Below are positions 35,169 to 43,808 of a stretch of 64,000 nt of DNA, piece by piece. A model generated the notes under the pieces. It had not been told where the DNA came from, did not search any database, and saw nothing but the letters and a program-made list of their open reading frames with translations. The stretch spans positions 124,001 to 188,000 of the forward strand of contig NZ_FTMQ01000006.1 of the NCBI RefSeq assembly GCF_900156055.1, written 5' to 3'. This stretch comes from Rhizobium sp. RU33A (GTDB taxonomy: Bacteria > Pseudomonadota > Alphaproteobacteria > Rhizobiales > Rhizobiaceae). The translations under genes and the position numbers were made by a program. Each line of letters begins with the position of its first letter. The stretch's first letter is position 1.

Positions 35169-36062
35169 TTATTCGGCTTTGGTCGCCATCAGCCCGGCAA
35201 AATCGAAGAGCTTCGGGTCGAGCAGATGCGAGGGATCGACATGGGCAAGTGCCCTAAGCATGGCATCCTTCCGACCGGGCATCTTTGCCTCGATGCCGGC
35301 CAGCATCTCCTTCATCGCATTGCGCTGCAAACCGTCCTGCGAACCGCAGAGGTCGCAAGGGATGATCGGAAACTCCATCGCCTGCGCAAAGCGGGCCATG
35401 TCCTCTTCAGCCGCGTAAGCCAACGGACGCAGGACGAAGAGATCCTTCTCGTCGTTCAGAAGCTTGGCCGGCATGGCCGAGAGGCGGCCGCCATGGAAGA
35501 AGTTCATGAAGAAGGTTTCAAGAATGTCCTCACGGTGATGGCCAAGCACCAGCGCATCACAGCCCTCTTCGCGGGCAATGCGGTAGAGATTGCCGCGTCT
35601 CAACCGAGAACAGAGCGAGCAATAGGTCCCACCGCTGGGGACCTTCTCCTTCACAATCGAATAGGTATCGCGATACTCGATGCGATGTTTCACACCGATT
35701 GAGGCGAGATATTCAGGCAGGACATGTTTCGGAAAATTCGGCTGCCCCTGGTCGAGATTGCAGGCGACCAGTTCGACCGGCAACAGTCCGCGCCACTGAA
35801 GATCGAGGAGGATGGCGAGCAGGCCGTAGCTGTCCTTGCCCCCCGACAGACCGACCAGCCACCGCTTCTGACCTTTGAGCATGTCGAAGTCAGACATTGC
35901 CTGGCGCACCTGGCGGATCAGCCGCTTGCGCAGCTTGTTGAACGAGACCGAGCGCGGTGCGCTAGTGAAGACGGGATGAACGGTCGACAGGTCGAGCTCA
36001 TCCTCGCCTTCGCCCTCGAGCAAGGCGGCATTCTGGCTGTCGATCGTATTGACGAGGTTCAT
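35169..36062 (-). CDS. ttcA: tRNA 2-thiocytidine(32) synthetase
   Basis: Iron-sulfur enzyme that thiolates C32 of some tRNAs. The ATP pyrophosphatase PP-loop SGGKDS is at 73-78, and the cysteine pairs are CSLC (C148, C151) and CDLC (C236, C239). 297 residues from ATG 36062; the frame upstream reads as low-complexity. It follows glsA after 58 bases on the same strand. Confidence 0.94.
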   Translation of the reverse strand: MNLVNTIDSQNAALLEGEGEDELDLSTVHPVFTSAPRSVSFNKLRKRLIRQVRQAMSDFDMLKGQKRWLVGLSGGKDSYGLLAILLDLQWRGLLPVELVACNLDQGQPNFPKHVLPEYLASIGVKHRIEYRDTYSIVKEKVPSGGTYCSLCSRLRRGNLYRIAREEGCDALVLGHHREDILETFFMNFFHGGRLSAMPAKLLNDEKDLFVLRPLAYAAEEDMARFAQAMEFPIIPCDLCGSQDGLQRNAMKEMLAGIEAKMPGRKDAMLRALAHVDPSHLLDPKLFDFAGLMATKAE

Positions 36063-36120
36063 CTTCGGCTCCGGCCAAGGCGGCTGTTCGGCTCTCCAAT
36101 GCCCTTTGCGACCGGCAAGA

Positions 36121-37047
36121 TCAAGTCCCGAAGACCGACCAGCCCGTGCGGGTGGCGAGCATTTCAAGCGCTGCCGAGCCGAGCGCGGAATTGCCGACCT
36201 TGTTCAGCCCGGGCGACCAGACGGCAATCGACGCCTTGCCAGGCGCAACCGCGAGAATGCCGCCGCCGACGCCCGACTTGCCCGGCAAACCGACATGATA
36301 GGCGAAATCGCCCGAGCCATCGTAATGGCCGCACATCAGCATCAGCGCGTTGATGCGGCGCGCCCGCTTAGGCGACACGACAGAAAAGCCACTCAGCGGA
36401 TTGGTGCCCCTGTTGGCGAGAAACAGGCCGGCATGGGAAAGCTGGACACAGGAGAGCGCCAGCGCGCATTGGTGGAAATAAACGCCGAGCGTGTGCTCGA
36501 CCGGATGCTGCAGATTGCCGAAGCCACGCATGAAATTGGCGAGCGCAAAGTTGCGATAGCCGGTGCGCTGCTCCGACTGCGCCACCTTCTCGTCGATCGA
36601 CAGTGTCTCATCATCGGCGAGATAGCGCATGAAGCGAAGATATTCGCCGATGGCCTCGCGCGGTGCATGGCCCGCAAGCACCATATCGGTGACGACGATC
36701 GCACCGGCATTGATGAAGGGATTTCTCGGGATGCCGTGCTCGTGCTCGAGCTGGACGATGGAATTGAAAGAGGAGCCGGACGGCTCGCGCCCCACTCGCT
36801 TCCAGATCGATTCGCCGGCCTTGCCGAGCGCAAGCGTCAGCATGAAGACCTTGGAAATGCTCTGGATCGAAAAGGCCGTATCGGCATGGCCGGCCTTGTA
36901 GGTCTGGCCGTCGACGGTGGTGATCGCCATGCCGAACTGCTTCGGATCGACCCGGGCCAGCTCCGGAATGTAGTCGGCCACCTTGCCCTCGCCGAGGCGC
37001 GGTTCGAGCGCGCTGACGATCTCGTCGGCGATCAGCTGCAGATCCAT
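36121..37047 (-). CDS. glsA: Glutaminase A
   Basis: Hydrolyses glutamine to glutamate and ammonia; serine-dependent beta-lactamase-like fold. The SxxK catalytic motif is S63-IS-K66 ([10 protein letters not shown]), and [17 protein letters not shown] and [12 protein letters not shown] are conserved. 308 residues, full length. GGGGAACGAC precedes ATG 37047. Downstream of rpsD, beyond a terminator, and upstream of ttcA. Confidence 0.95.
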   Translation of the reverse strand: MDLQLIADEIVSALEPRLGEGKVADYIPELARVDPKQFGMAITTVDGQTYKAGHADTAFSIQSISKVFMLTLALGKAGESIWKRVGREPSGSSFNSIVQLEHEHGIPRNPFINAGAIVVTDMVLAGHAPREAIGEYLRFMRYLADDETLSIDEKVAQSEQRTGYRNFALANFMRGFGNLQHPVEHTLGVYFHQCALALSCVQLSHAGLFLANRGTNPLSGFSVVSPKRARRINALMLMCGHYDGSGDFAYHVGLPGKSGVGGGILAVAPGKASIAVWSPGLNKVGNSALGSAALEMLATRTGWSVFGT

Positions 37048-37111
37048 GTCGTTCCCCTTACCCGCATTCGTACCCGGTCATCTTTCCCGGTGAACGCTGC
37101 ACTGCAAACAG

Positions 37112-37137
37112 AAAAAGCCGCCCCGAAGGGCGGCTTT
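37112..37137 (-). terminator. Rho-independent terminator of rpsD
   Basis: On the minus strand AAAGCCGCCC-TTCG-GGGCGGCTTT with a UUCG tetraloop and T-rich tail (TTTTT including the stem end). Starts about 24 bases after the rpsD stop. Confidence 0.88.
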
Positions 37138-37160
37138 CCACAAATCCGTCTCGCAAGCAA

Positions 37161-37778
37161 TTAGCGCGAGTAGAATTCGACGACCAGGTTCGGTTCCATG
37201 ATGACTGCGTAAGGAACGTCAGCCAGCGTCGGGACGCGAACGAAGGTTGCAACCATCTTGTTGTGATCGACTTCGATGTAGTCCGGAACGTCACGCTCTG
37301 CGAGCGATACGGATTCCAGAACGGTGACCATCTGCTTCGACTTCTGGCGAACTTCGATGACGTCGCCAGCCTTGCAGCGGTACGAACCGATGTTGACGCG
37401 AACGCCGTTGACGGTGACGTGGCCGTGGTTGACGAACTGGCGGGCAGCAAAGACCGTCGGTACGAACTTGGCGCGGTAGACGATGGCGTCCAGACGCGAC
37501 TCAAGCAGGCCGATCAGGTTTTCGCCGGTGTCACCCTTGCGACGGTTGGCTTCGTCGTAGGTGGCGCGGAACTGCTTCTCGCGGATATCGCCGTAGTAGC
37601 CCTTCAGCTTCTGCTTGGCGCGCAGCTGCACGCCGAAGTCGGAAAGCTTGCCCTTGCGGCGCTGGCCGTGCTGGCCGGGGCCGTATTCGCGGCGGTTCAC
37701 CGGGGACTTCGGACGGCCCCAGATGTTTTCGCCCATACGGCGGTCAATTTTGTACTTGGAAGATGCGCGCTTGCTCAT
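37161..37778 (-). CDS. rpsD: 30S ribosomal protein S4
   Basis: Primary 16S rRNA-binding protein of the small subunit, 205 residues. Signature parts: [20 protein letters not shown] at the start, [21 protein letters not shown] near 35-55 and the S4 domain [26 protein letters not shown] near 95-120. GAGAGGAAATACGG precedes the ATG. Monocistronic here, with its own promoter and structured leader; S4 autoregulates in several bacteria. Confidence 0.98.
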   Translation of the reverse strand: MSKRASSKYKIDRRMGENIWGRPKSPVNRREYGPGQHGQRRKGKLSDFGVQLRAKQKLKGYYGDIREKQFRATYDEANRRKGDTGENLIGLLESRLDAIVYRAKFVPTVFAARQFVNHGHVTVNGVRVNIGSYRCKAGDVIEVRQKSKQMVTVLESVSLAERDVPDYIEVDHNKMVATFVRVPTLADVPYAVIMEPNLVVEFYSR

Positions 37779-37802
37779 CCGTATTTCCTCTCAACAGGTT
37801 AC

Positions 37803-37866
37803 AGCGGTTTGTTACCAAGCCGCTTAAGGAAACACGCCCTCCTCTGAGCCTCCGTTTCCGAGGCTC
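37803..37866 (-). promoter_or_regulatory. Hairpins in the rpsD leader, proximal part
   Basis: GAGCCTC (37846-37852) / GAGGCTC (37860-37866) with a 7-base loop, and AGCGG / CCGCT around 37803-37824. Both lie in the transcript between the predicted rpsD promoter and its start codon. Confidence 0.4.
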
Positions 37867-37911
37867 CGACAGGATTCTCACGTCAGCGAACGGAGAAAAC
37901 CACGGGACATG

Positions 37912-37942
37912 TCAAAACAAACACCGGGCGTTTCGGCCCGGC
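37912..37942 (-). terminator. Terminator-like hairpin close to the rpsD promoter
   Basis: On the minus strand GCCGGGC (37942-37936) and GCCCGG (37929-37924) form a GC stem with CGAAAC between them, followed by TGTTTGTTTTGA. It is only a few bases after the predicted transcription start and about 150 bases before rpsD, a layout expected for an attenuator. Confidence 0.5.
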
Positions 37943-37951
37943 GTTGGGGCG

Positions 37952-37980
37952 TCATTAGTGGGGTGCGTGAGAAATGTCAA
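37952..37980 (-). promoter_or_regulatory. Candidate rpsD promoter
   Basis: Minus strand TTGACA (37980-37975), 17-bp spacer, TAATGA (37957-37952); shifted by one base it fits the rhizobial CTTGAC-N17-CTATAT pattern as GTTGAC and CTAATG. Predicted start of transcription near 37945. The remaining part of the 37779-38111 gap shows no gene. Confidence 0.5.
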
Positions 37981-38111
37981 CACGTTATCAGGAGCGTGTG
38001 TGACGAAAGAGTGACTGCAGCAGTGGCCCATTCTCTGGCGGAAAACCGGGCGATAGCGCCTGCAAAGGCTGACAGAGGCACAGAAGTTCGCTATCCCCCA
38101 TACCATCCTCC

Positions 38112-38954
38112 ATGAAAGAAGTCTCTTCCTCGATGATGACAGACCTGTCCCGCCGTATCCTGCTCGCCCTCGCTGTAACGCTCTCGATGTTTGCGCCGGC
38201 AGCGGCCGAAGTCCAGAAACCCGGCCATGCCCATATCCTGGTCGACGCTGGCACCGGTGCGATCCTCGAGGCTGAGAATGCCGACATGGTTCTCTATCCG
38301 GCATCGCTGACGAAGATGATGACGCTCTATCTCACCTTCGAGGCTCTGCATTCCGGACAATTCAAGTGGGCCCAGCGCCTCGTCATGTCCGAGAATGCGA
38401 ACGGCAAGGAGCCCTACAAGTTCGCAGTCGGAGCCGGCAACACGATCAGCGTGCAGGAAGCGGTCATGGGCATGGTCGTGCTTTCGACGAATGACGCAGC
38501 AACCGCGGTAGCCGAATCGCTGGCAGGCTCCGAGGAAGCCTTTGGCCAGATGATGACGTCGAAAGCCCGCGAGCTCGGCATGACCAGCACGGTCTTTACC
38601 AACCCCTCAGGCCTCCCCGATCCGCGCCAGGTGACGACCGCAACAGACATGGCGCGTCTTGGTCTGGCGCTGCTGCGGGACTTCCCCGAAGAGTACAAGC
38701 TGTTCGCCTCGCGCGGCATGACCTTCCGCAGCATGAAATTTCGCGGTCACAACGCTTTCCTGGTGCAGTATCCGGGCGCCGAAGGGATCAAGACCGGCTT
38801 CACCAATGCCTCGGGCTACAACATCGTGACATCGGCAAGCCAGGGTGACCGCCGCCTGATCGGCGTGGTTCTGGGTGCTGACAGCGCCAATGCCCGCACG
38901 CAGGAAATGATCACGCTGTTCGACCGTCATTTTGGCACCAAAGTCAGCCAGTGA
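38112..38954 (+). CDS. D-alanyl-D-alanine carboxypeptidase (serine type, S11)
   Basis: Low-molecular-weight penicillin-binding protein that trims the terminal D-Ala from peptidoglycan stem peptides. Signal peptide about residues 10-32. Catalytic motifs: S65-LT-K68, S125-T-N127 and K227-T-G229. At 280 residues it lacks the extra C-terminal beta domain and amphipathic anchor of PBP5, so it may be soluble in the periplasm. Other possible starts are the ATGs at 38133 and 38136. pepT follows 41 bases later. Confidence 0.92.
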   Translation: MKEVSSSMMTDLSRRILLALAVTLSMFAPAAAEVQKPGHAHILVDAGTGAILEAENADMVLYPASLTKMMTLYLTFEALHSGQFKWAQRLVMSENANGKEPYKFAVGAGNTISVQEAVMGMVVLSTNDAATAVAESLAGSEEAFGQMMTSKARELGMTSTVFTNPSGLPDPRQVTTATDMARLGLALLRDFPEEYKLFASRGMTFRSMKFRGHNAFLVQYPGAEGIKTGFTNASGYNIVTSASQGDRRLIGVVLGADSANARTQEMITLFDRHFGTKVSQ

Positions 38955-38995
38955 CGGCAGGAAGCCCAAGAAAGCCCCCCGAGAAAGCCATTGCC

Positions 38996-40231
38996 ATGAC
39001 CGACACCGTTCTCGACCGCTTCCTCCGCTACGTCGTCATCGACACCCAGTCCGATCCGGCCTCCAACACCCAGCCCTCGACGGAGAAGCAGAAGGATCTC
39101 GGACGCGTGCTGGTGGCAGAACTCCTGGCGATCGGCATTACCGACGCGCATATGGACGAACACGGCAATATCTATGCGACGATCCCGGCCAATACCGCCA
39201 AAGACGTTCCGGTCATCTGCTTATGTTCTCATATGGACACCGCACCCGACTTCACCGGCACGAACGTAAAGCCGCAGCTGGTGCGCAACTATAAGGGTGG
39301 CGACATCACGCTGACGGGCGACACCAGCCAGGTGATCCGCGTCGCATCCCATCCGCAGCTGAAGAACCAGATCGGCAACGACATCGTCACGACCGACGGC
39401 ACGACGCTGCTCGGCGCTGACGACAAGGCAGGTGTGGCCGAGATCATGACGGCCGCGGCCCACCTGATGGCGAACCCCGACATCAAACACGGCACGATCA
39501 AGATCCTCTTCACGACAGACGAGGAAATCGGCCGTGGCGCCGACAAGGTGGATCTTGAGAAGCTCGGCGCCCGCTTCGCCTATACGCTCGATGGCTCGAC
39601 TGTCGGCGAGATCGAAAACGAAACCTTCTCCGCCGATGGTGTCGTGATCGAAATCACCGGCGTCGCCATGCATCCAGGCTACGCCAAAGGCAAGATGGAG
39701 AACGCGATCAAGGCTGCAAGCGACATCGTTGCCCGCCTTCCGCGTGACATCGCACCGGAGAGCACCGAGGGACGCGAGGGTTTCATCCACCCGGTCGATA
39801 TCTCGGGCAGCATGGAAAGTGCCAAGCTGCAGTTGATTGTCAGAGATTTCACCGAAGCGGGCCTGAAAGAGAAGGAAGAGCTGCTGGAGAAGATCACCCG
39901 GGAGGTCATGGGGACCTATCCGGGATCGACCCACAGCTTCACGGTCAAGCACCAGTATCGCAACATGCGGCAAGTCCTCGATCGCCACCCGGAGATCATG
40001 GACAATCTCGAAGAAGCTGTCCGCCGCGTCGGACTGGAACCCGTCCGCCACAGCATTCGCGGCGGCACCGACGGCTCGCGCCTCTCCTTTATGGGCCTGC
40101 CCTGCCCCAACATCTACACCGGCGGCCACGCCTATCACTCGCCGCTCGAATGGGTGAGCGTCCAGGACATGGAAAAGGCCGTGGAGACGATCGTCGCTCT
40201 CGTCCGCGTCTGGGAAGAGCGGGCGGCGTAA
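38996..40231 (+). CDS. pepT: Peptidase T (tripeptide aminopeptidase)
   Basis: Zinc aminopeptidase of the M20 family that removes the N-terminal residue from tripeptides in the cytoplasm. 411 residues. Metal-binding and catalytic elements: CSHMDTAPDF (near 80), GADDKAG (near 140), FTTDEEIGRG (near 175) and RGGTDGSRLSFMGLPCPNI (near 358). ATG 38996 gives the conserved N terminus. Confidence 0.95.
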   Translation: MTDTVLDRFLRYVVIDTQSDPASNTQPSTEKQKDLGRVLVAELLAIGITDAHMDEHGNIYATIPANTAKDVPVICLCSHMDTAPDFTGTNVKPQLVRNYKGGDITLTGDTSQVIRVASHPQLKNQIGNDIVTTDGTTLLGADDKAGVAEIMTAAAHLMANPDIKHGTIKILFTTDEEIGRGADKVDLEKLGARFAYTLDGSTVGEIENETFSADGVVIEITGVAMHPGYAKGKMENAIKAASDIVARLPRDIAPESTEGREGFIHPVDISGSMESAKLQLIVRDFTEAGLKEKEELLEKITREVMGTYPGSTHSFTVKHQYRNMRQVLDRHPEIMDNLEEAVRRVGLEPVRHSIRGGTDGSRLSFMGLPCPNIYTGGHAYHSPLEWVSVQDMEKAVETIVALVRVWEERAA

Positions 40232-40256
40232 GCCGCCTGTAAAAGCCGCTAGGCTC

Positions 40257-41786
40257 TCACTCGGCAGCCGATGGCGTCCGCTCCTCGGCATCCACCTGGT
40301 TCGGATCGCCGGGCTGCGTCTCGGCTTCGAGATCCGGGAAGGCAACGATGCGCTTGCCGGAAAAGTCGGTGTGCACGACGACCAGCCCCTGCTCCTCGAA
40401 ATAGCCGAGAAGACGCCGGGCACGACGCGCCGAATGGGTGCCGTAGGCTCTCGCAATGCGTTGGTCCGAGGGGCACTCCTCATTACGAAGCGCCGCCTTG
40501 GCGAGCAGCAGGAACACGCCCTGCAGATCATCGGAGACGCGCACGGACAGCGACAGCGCCGTCTGCCAGCCCTCGCTCGCAGCTGTCTCTTCATCGACAC
40601 CGGCGCGCGTTATGGCAACACGGCGGCGGAACTCGCCCATCGGCATCGGCGGACCGGCGACGCGGCGCATGCGAGCGCGCACGAGGAACTCCTGATAGAG
40701 CACGCTGTCGGTGCGGTAGGCGGCCTGCGGATCACCGAGGATTTCGGAAAGCACGGCCGTCAGGCGATCCTCGCGTTCTTCCGCCGACATTTCAGCGCCC
40801 CGCACGGGCGAATCGCTGGCAACGGGGGTCATCGAGGCGGGAGAAGAGCGCGAGAGTTCGGCCAGAATATCCGTCGTCGGACGCGGCGCCGGTGGCGCAC
40901 GCCGCACGATCGGTCGTGTGAACTCTTCCGGGTCCGGCGTAAAGATCAGGTCTTCGACATCCTGTGGCGCATCCGGCAGCGGCATCAGCATGGGCGATGA
41001 CGAACGCGCCGAAGTTTCGACCGCCCCAATGACGATCGGCAGCGGACGACGCGACATGGCAGGACCAAGCGCCACGAAATTGCCGCGCTGCAGATCGCGG
41101 AACATCTCCGCCTGGCGTCGATCCATGCCGAGCAGGTCGGCTGCACGCGCCATGTCGATATCGAGGAAGGTGCGGCCCATCAGGAAGTTGGAGGCTTCGG
41201 CCGCGACGTTCTTCGCAAGCTTTGCCAGACGCTGCGTCGCGATGACGCCGGCAAGGCCGCGCTTACGGCCGCGGCACATCAGGTTGGTCATGGCGCCAAG
41301 CGACATCTTGCGCGCGTCTTCCGAGACATCACCGCCGACGGCCGGCGCAAACATCTGCGCTTCGTCGACGACGACCAGCACCGGATACCAGAATTCGCGG
41401 TCCGCATCGAAGAGACCGTTCAGGAAGGCGCCGGCGGCGCGCATCTGCTGCTCGACATCGAGACCTTCCAGCGTCAGCACGCAGGAAACACGGTGGCGGC
41501 GGATGCGGTCGGCAATGCCGGCAAGCTCGGCTTCAGTGCGCTCGCCGTCGACGACCACATGGCCATACTTATCGGAAAGCGTGACGAAATCACCCTCGGG
41601 GTCGATGATCACCTGCTGTACCCACTGGGCAGACTGCTCCAGCAGGCGGCGCAGCAGATGCGACTTGCCCGAGCCCGAATTACCCTGCACCAGAAGGCGC
41701 GTGGCGAGAAGCTCCTCGATATCGAGCTTGGCAGGCTGTCCCCCCTGCACCGTTCCCATATCGATTCCGACCTTCAATGACGGCAT
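40257..41786 (-). CDS. HerA/VirB4-like P-loop ATPase (DUF87 type)
   Basis: 509-residue ATPase. Walker A GNSGSGKS is near residue 35-42 and Walker B VLVVVDEAQMF near 140. GVIATQRLAKL follows, as in HerA-type DNA translocases. The middle (about 265-350) is Pro/Ser-rich and probably disordered; the C-terminal domain contains RRARRLLGYFEEQGLV, a winged-helix look. Role unknown; no NurA nuclease partner is near. Start ATG 41786, or TTG 41810 if extended. Confidence 0.78.
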   Translation of the reverse strand: MPSLKVGIDMGTVQGGQPAKLDIEELLATRLLVQGNSGSGKSHLLRRLLEQSAQWVQQVIIDPEGDFVTLSDKYGHVVVDGERTEAELAGIADRIRRHRVSCVLTLEGLDVEQQMRAAGAFLNGLFDADREFWYPVLVVVDEAQMFAPAVGGDVSEDARKMSLGAMTNLMCRGRKRGLAGVIATQRLAKLAKNVAAEASNFLMGRTFLDIDMARAADLLGMDRRQAEMFRDLQRGNFVALGPAMSRRPLPIVIGAVETSARSSSPMLMPLPDAPQDVEDLIFTPDPEEFTRPIVRRAPPAPRPTTDILAELSRSSPASMTPVASDSPVRGAEMSAEEREDRLTAVLSEILGDPQAAYRTDSVLYQEFLVRARMRRVAGPPMPMGEFRRRVAITRAGVDEETAASEGWQTALSLSVRVSDDLQGVFLLLAKAALRNEECPSDQRIARAYGTHSARRARRLLGYFEEQGLVVVHTDFSGKRIVAFPDLEAETQPGDPNQVDAEERTPSAAE

Positions 41787-41877
41787 CCTCAAATCATGTG
41801 TTGATCTCAAGTCCCTAACAGACTTGGACGCTTACGTGTGGGGCGCATCCGCGAAACCCACAGAGAACTGCGCATTC

Positions 41878-43014
41878 TCACGCGCCCCGGCGCGGACGCA
41901 ACAGTCCGGCAAGCAGGATGCTGAGTAGCAGTGCTGGCAGCAGCGTGGCAAGCCCGCTACGCAGATCGAGCACCTCCGCGACGAAACCGATCATCGGCGG
42001 CCCAACCAGGAAGCCGAGAAGCGCAATAAAGCACAAGATCGCAACATTCTCCGCCGCCGGACGGTCGCCGAGATCGGCGGCCGCTGTGACCGCGAGCGGG
42101 AAACCGCCTGACACGCCGAGCCCGACGCATGCGAGCCCCAGATAGACCAGCGGCGTAACCGGCGCCATGACGACCACGATCATGCCGGAAAGCGCAAAGA
42201 CGAGGCAGACCCGCGCAAGCATGACGGCTCCGAACCGCTCCTTTGCACCATCACCGACAAATCGTCCGACCGAGACCATCAGGGCGAAGACGACATAACC
42301 CATGCCGGTTGCCATACCGGACGTCGCGAACACATCCTTGAGGTAGACAGCGGACCAGTCGGCGACCGCTCCTTCCGTCATCGTGATCCCGAAGACGAAG
42401 AGGCTGATGCCGAGAATACCGGGGCTTGGGCGCCGCCACGACGAGCGAGGCTGCGCTTCGGTCACCGGAGCCTCGTGGACGGGCAGTGCGCGACAAACCA
42501 TCACTGAAATCGGGACCAGAACGAGCGAAAGCAGACCGATCGCCACGAAGGGCGATGTGTGGAGCGCAAGGAAACCAGCACCGATAAGGCTGCCGGTCAT
42601 GATCCCGATGCTCCAAAAACCGTGACAACGGTTCATGATCGACGCCGTGCCTCGCTTTTCGATGACATCCGCCTCGACATTGAGCCCGAGCTCGATCGTC
42701 GAGAGGCCCATCCCAAGAAGCACGAGCAAGAAGAAGAGAGAGGCGAGACCGGGGGCAGCCACAGGCAGCGGCACGAGCGCCAGAAACACCGGAAACCCGA
42801 AGATCAGCGTATTACGACTGCCGATCCGAGCGACAAGCTGTCCGGCAAAGGGCAGGATCAGCAGGATGCCCGTGGGCAAACCGAGCAATGCCATGGCGAG
42901 TTCGGCAGGACCGAGCGACAACCGCTCTTGAACGCCTGGGATCTGCGGAAGCCAGCTACCGAAAGCGATCGGCTGCAGAAAAAAGGCTGCCATGATGATG
43001 TGCTTGGGAGACAT
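41878..43014 (-). CDS. MFS transporter
   Basis: Membrane transporter of about 378 residues with 11-12 predicted membrane segments and no soluble domain. It resembles fucose permease or YbjJ-like MFS proteins (IIMAAFFLQPIAFGSWLPQIPGVQERL at the start; GTASIMNRCHGFWSIG near 120). The substrate is not predictable. ATG 43014 is used; the open frame extends far upstream but reads as shadow. Lies 150 bases after the DUF1127 gene on the same strand. Confidence 0.85.
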   Translation of the reverse strand: MSPKHIIMAAFFLQPIAFGSWLPQIPGVQERLSLGPAELAMALLGLPTGILLILPFAGQLVARIGSRNTLIFGFPVFLALVPLPVAAPGLASLFFLLVLLGMGLSTIELGLNVEADVIEKRGTASIMNRCHGFWSIGIMTGSLIGAGFLALHTSPFVAIGLLSLVLVPISVMVCRALPVHEAPVTEAQPRSSWRRPSPGILGISLFVFGITMTEGAVADWSAVYLKDVFATSGMATGMGYVVFALMVSVGRFVGDGAKERFGAVMLARVCLVFALSGMIVVVMAPVTPLVYLGLACVGLGVSGGFPLAVTAAADLGDRPAAENVAILCFIALLGFLVGPPMIGFVAEVLDLRSGLATLLPALLLSILLAGLLRPRRGA

Positions 43015-43163
43015 GAAAGATCCGGGAGAGACAAGGACGGAATCAAGAGGATTGCAAATGTCCCCCAGCCAGCGCGAGATGGGAAGCAGCCACCGCTTCG
43101 AGTGGTCTGCTTCCTGTCGAAATATCCGCGCGACGGCACATTGTCCGAGTGCCCCGTCCACGG

Positions 43164-43412
43164 TCACTTCCGGATGTGCCACAGGGACATATCCAGCGCC
43201 GTTAGGCGACGAGGATAGATGACCTCCTCTTCCGGGAGTCCGATGTCGCGCCGCAGCTGGGGCGACAAATGAGACGCCAGATTGCGGATCTGCCGCCGCC
43301 TCCAGCTTGCCCCGACCAGAGCGGCCAACAGCCGCCAGGAACCGAAACGCGCGAGAAGCTCATCCATCCGCTCGGCCAGCGGCAATTCAACTATGGATTG
43401 ATTTTTGTGCAT
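43164..43412 (-). CDS. DUF1127 domain small protein
   Basis: 82 residues with a DUF1127-like core (LSPQLRRDIGLPEEEV near 49-64) preceded by basic WRRRQIRNLAS. The second such protein in the window. The family is linked to RNA metabolism in some alphaproteobacteria; its role here is unknown. Its long upstream gap (to 43713) has no other recognisable gene. Confidence 0.75.
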   Translation of the reverse strand: MHKNQSIVELPLAERMDELLARFGSWRLLAALVGASWRRRQIRNLASHLSPQLRRDIGLPEEEVIYPRRLTALDMSLWHIRK

Positions 43413-43712
43413 GACTTGTCCGTCCCGGAAACGCGAATGCGCCCAGGTCCTTTCGATGAGGAAAAGCGACGTGATTCAGGCACGCGAACGCATTCACACG
43501 CGCAGGCGGCAAGTCACGTCAGATGGTGGAAAAACGCCGAAAAAGGCAGGAAAAAATGACCGATCAGACAGTCATCGCGGGAAACGGCCGGTGGTGGAAA
43601 ACTCCACGCAGGTCGAATACGCCGATCCGCCAGAGAGGCGCATGTGCATGAAAAAATGAGTCATCTGACGCCTCCTGTTGTTCGTGTTGCGGATGATGGG
43701 AACATGCCACGC

Positions 43713-43762
43713 GAAAAGAAGCGCCGCAAGCACGCAATTCGAGATTGCATAACTTGCGGCGC
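43713..43762 (-). terminator. Strong hairpin terminator after the CNNM/CorC gene
   Basis: GCGCCGCAAG (43721-43730) pairs with CTTGCGGCGC (43753-43762), and inside it GCAAT (43734-43738) pairs with ATTGC (43744-43748). On the minus strand the stem is followed by TTCTTTTC. The rest of the 43413-43808 gap is without a convincing ORF. Confidence 0.75.
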
Positions 43763-43765
43763 GCC

Positions 43766-43781
43766 GTTGCACTTATGCAAC
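43766..43781. repeat. Inverted repeat GTTGCA-CTTA-TGCAAC
   Basis: A perfect 6-bp dyad with 4-base centre, just 3' of the CNNM/CorC stop on the minus strand. TTGCATAA at 43745-43752 also matches TTATGCAA at 43773-43780, so this repeat competes with the terminator stem for the same bases. Confidence 0.5.
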
Positions 43782-43808
43782 AAATTGTCGCAGGGGGTAC
43801 TGTTGGCC

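Noticed and set aside
33931..35418. 495-codon open frame opposite hydrolase paralog B
   Set aside because: The minus strand encodes a protein with a clear paralog in the same window; the plus-strand frame has none.
37909..38115. Small frame in the rpsD-carboxypeptidase gap
   Set aside because: Covers the rpsD promoter and hairpin antisense and has no convincing start signal.
40222..40237. GGCGGC-GTAA-GCCGCC hairpin at the pepT stop as a terminator
   Set aside because: Short stem inside the final codons (GC-rich Ala/Ala codons) with no U-tract.
39221..40600. 459-codon open frame opposite pepT and the HerA-like gene
   Set aside because: Crosses two real genes of opposite orientation and shows no domain.
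43405..43659. 84-codon frame in the gap between the DUF1127 and CNNM genes
   Set aside because: No ribosome-binding site, overlaps the DUF1127 start antisense, composition not protein-like.
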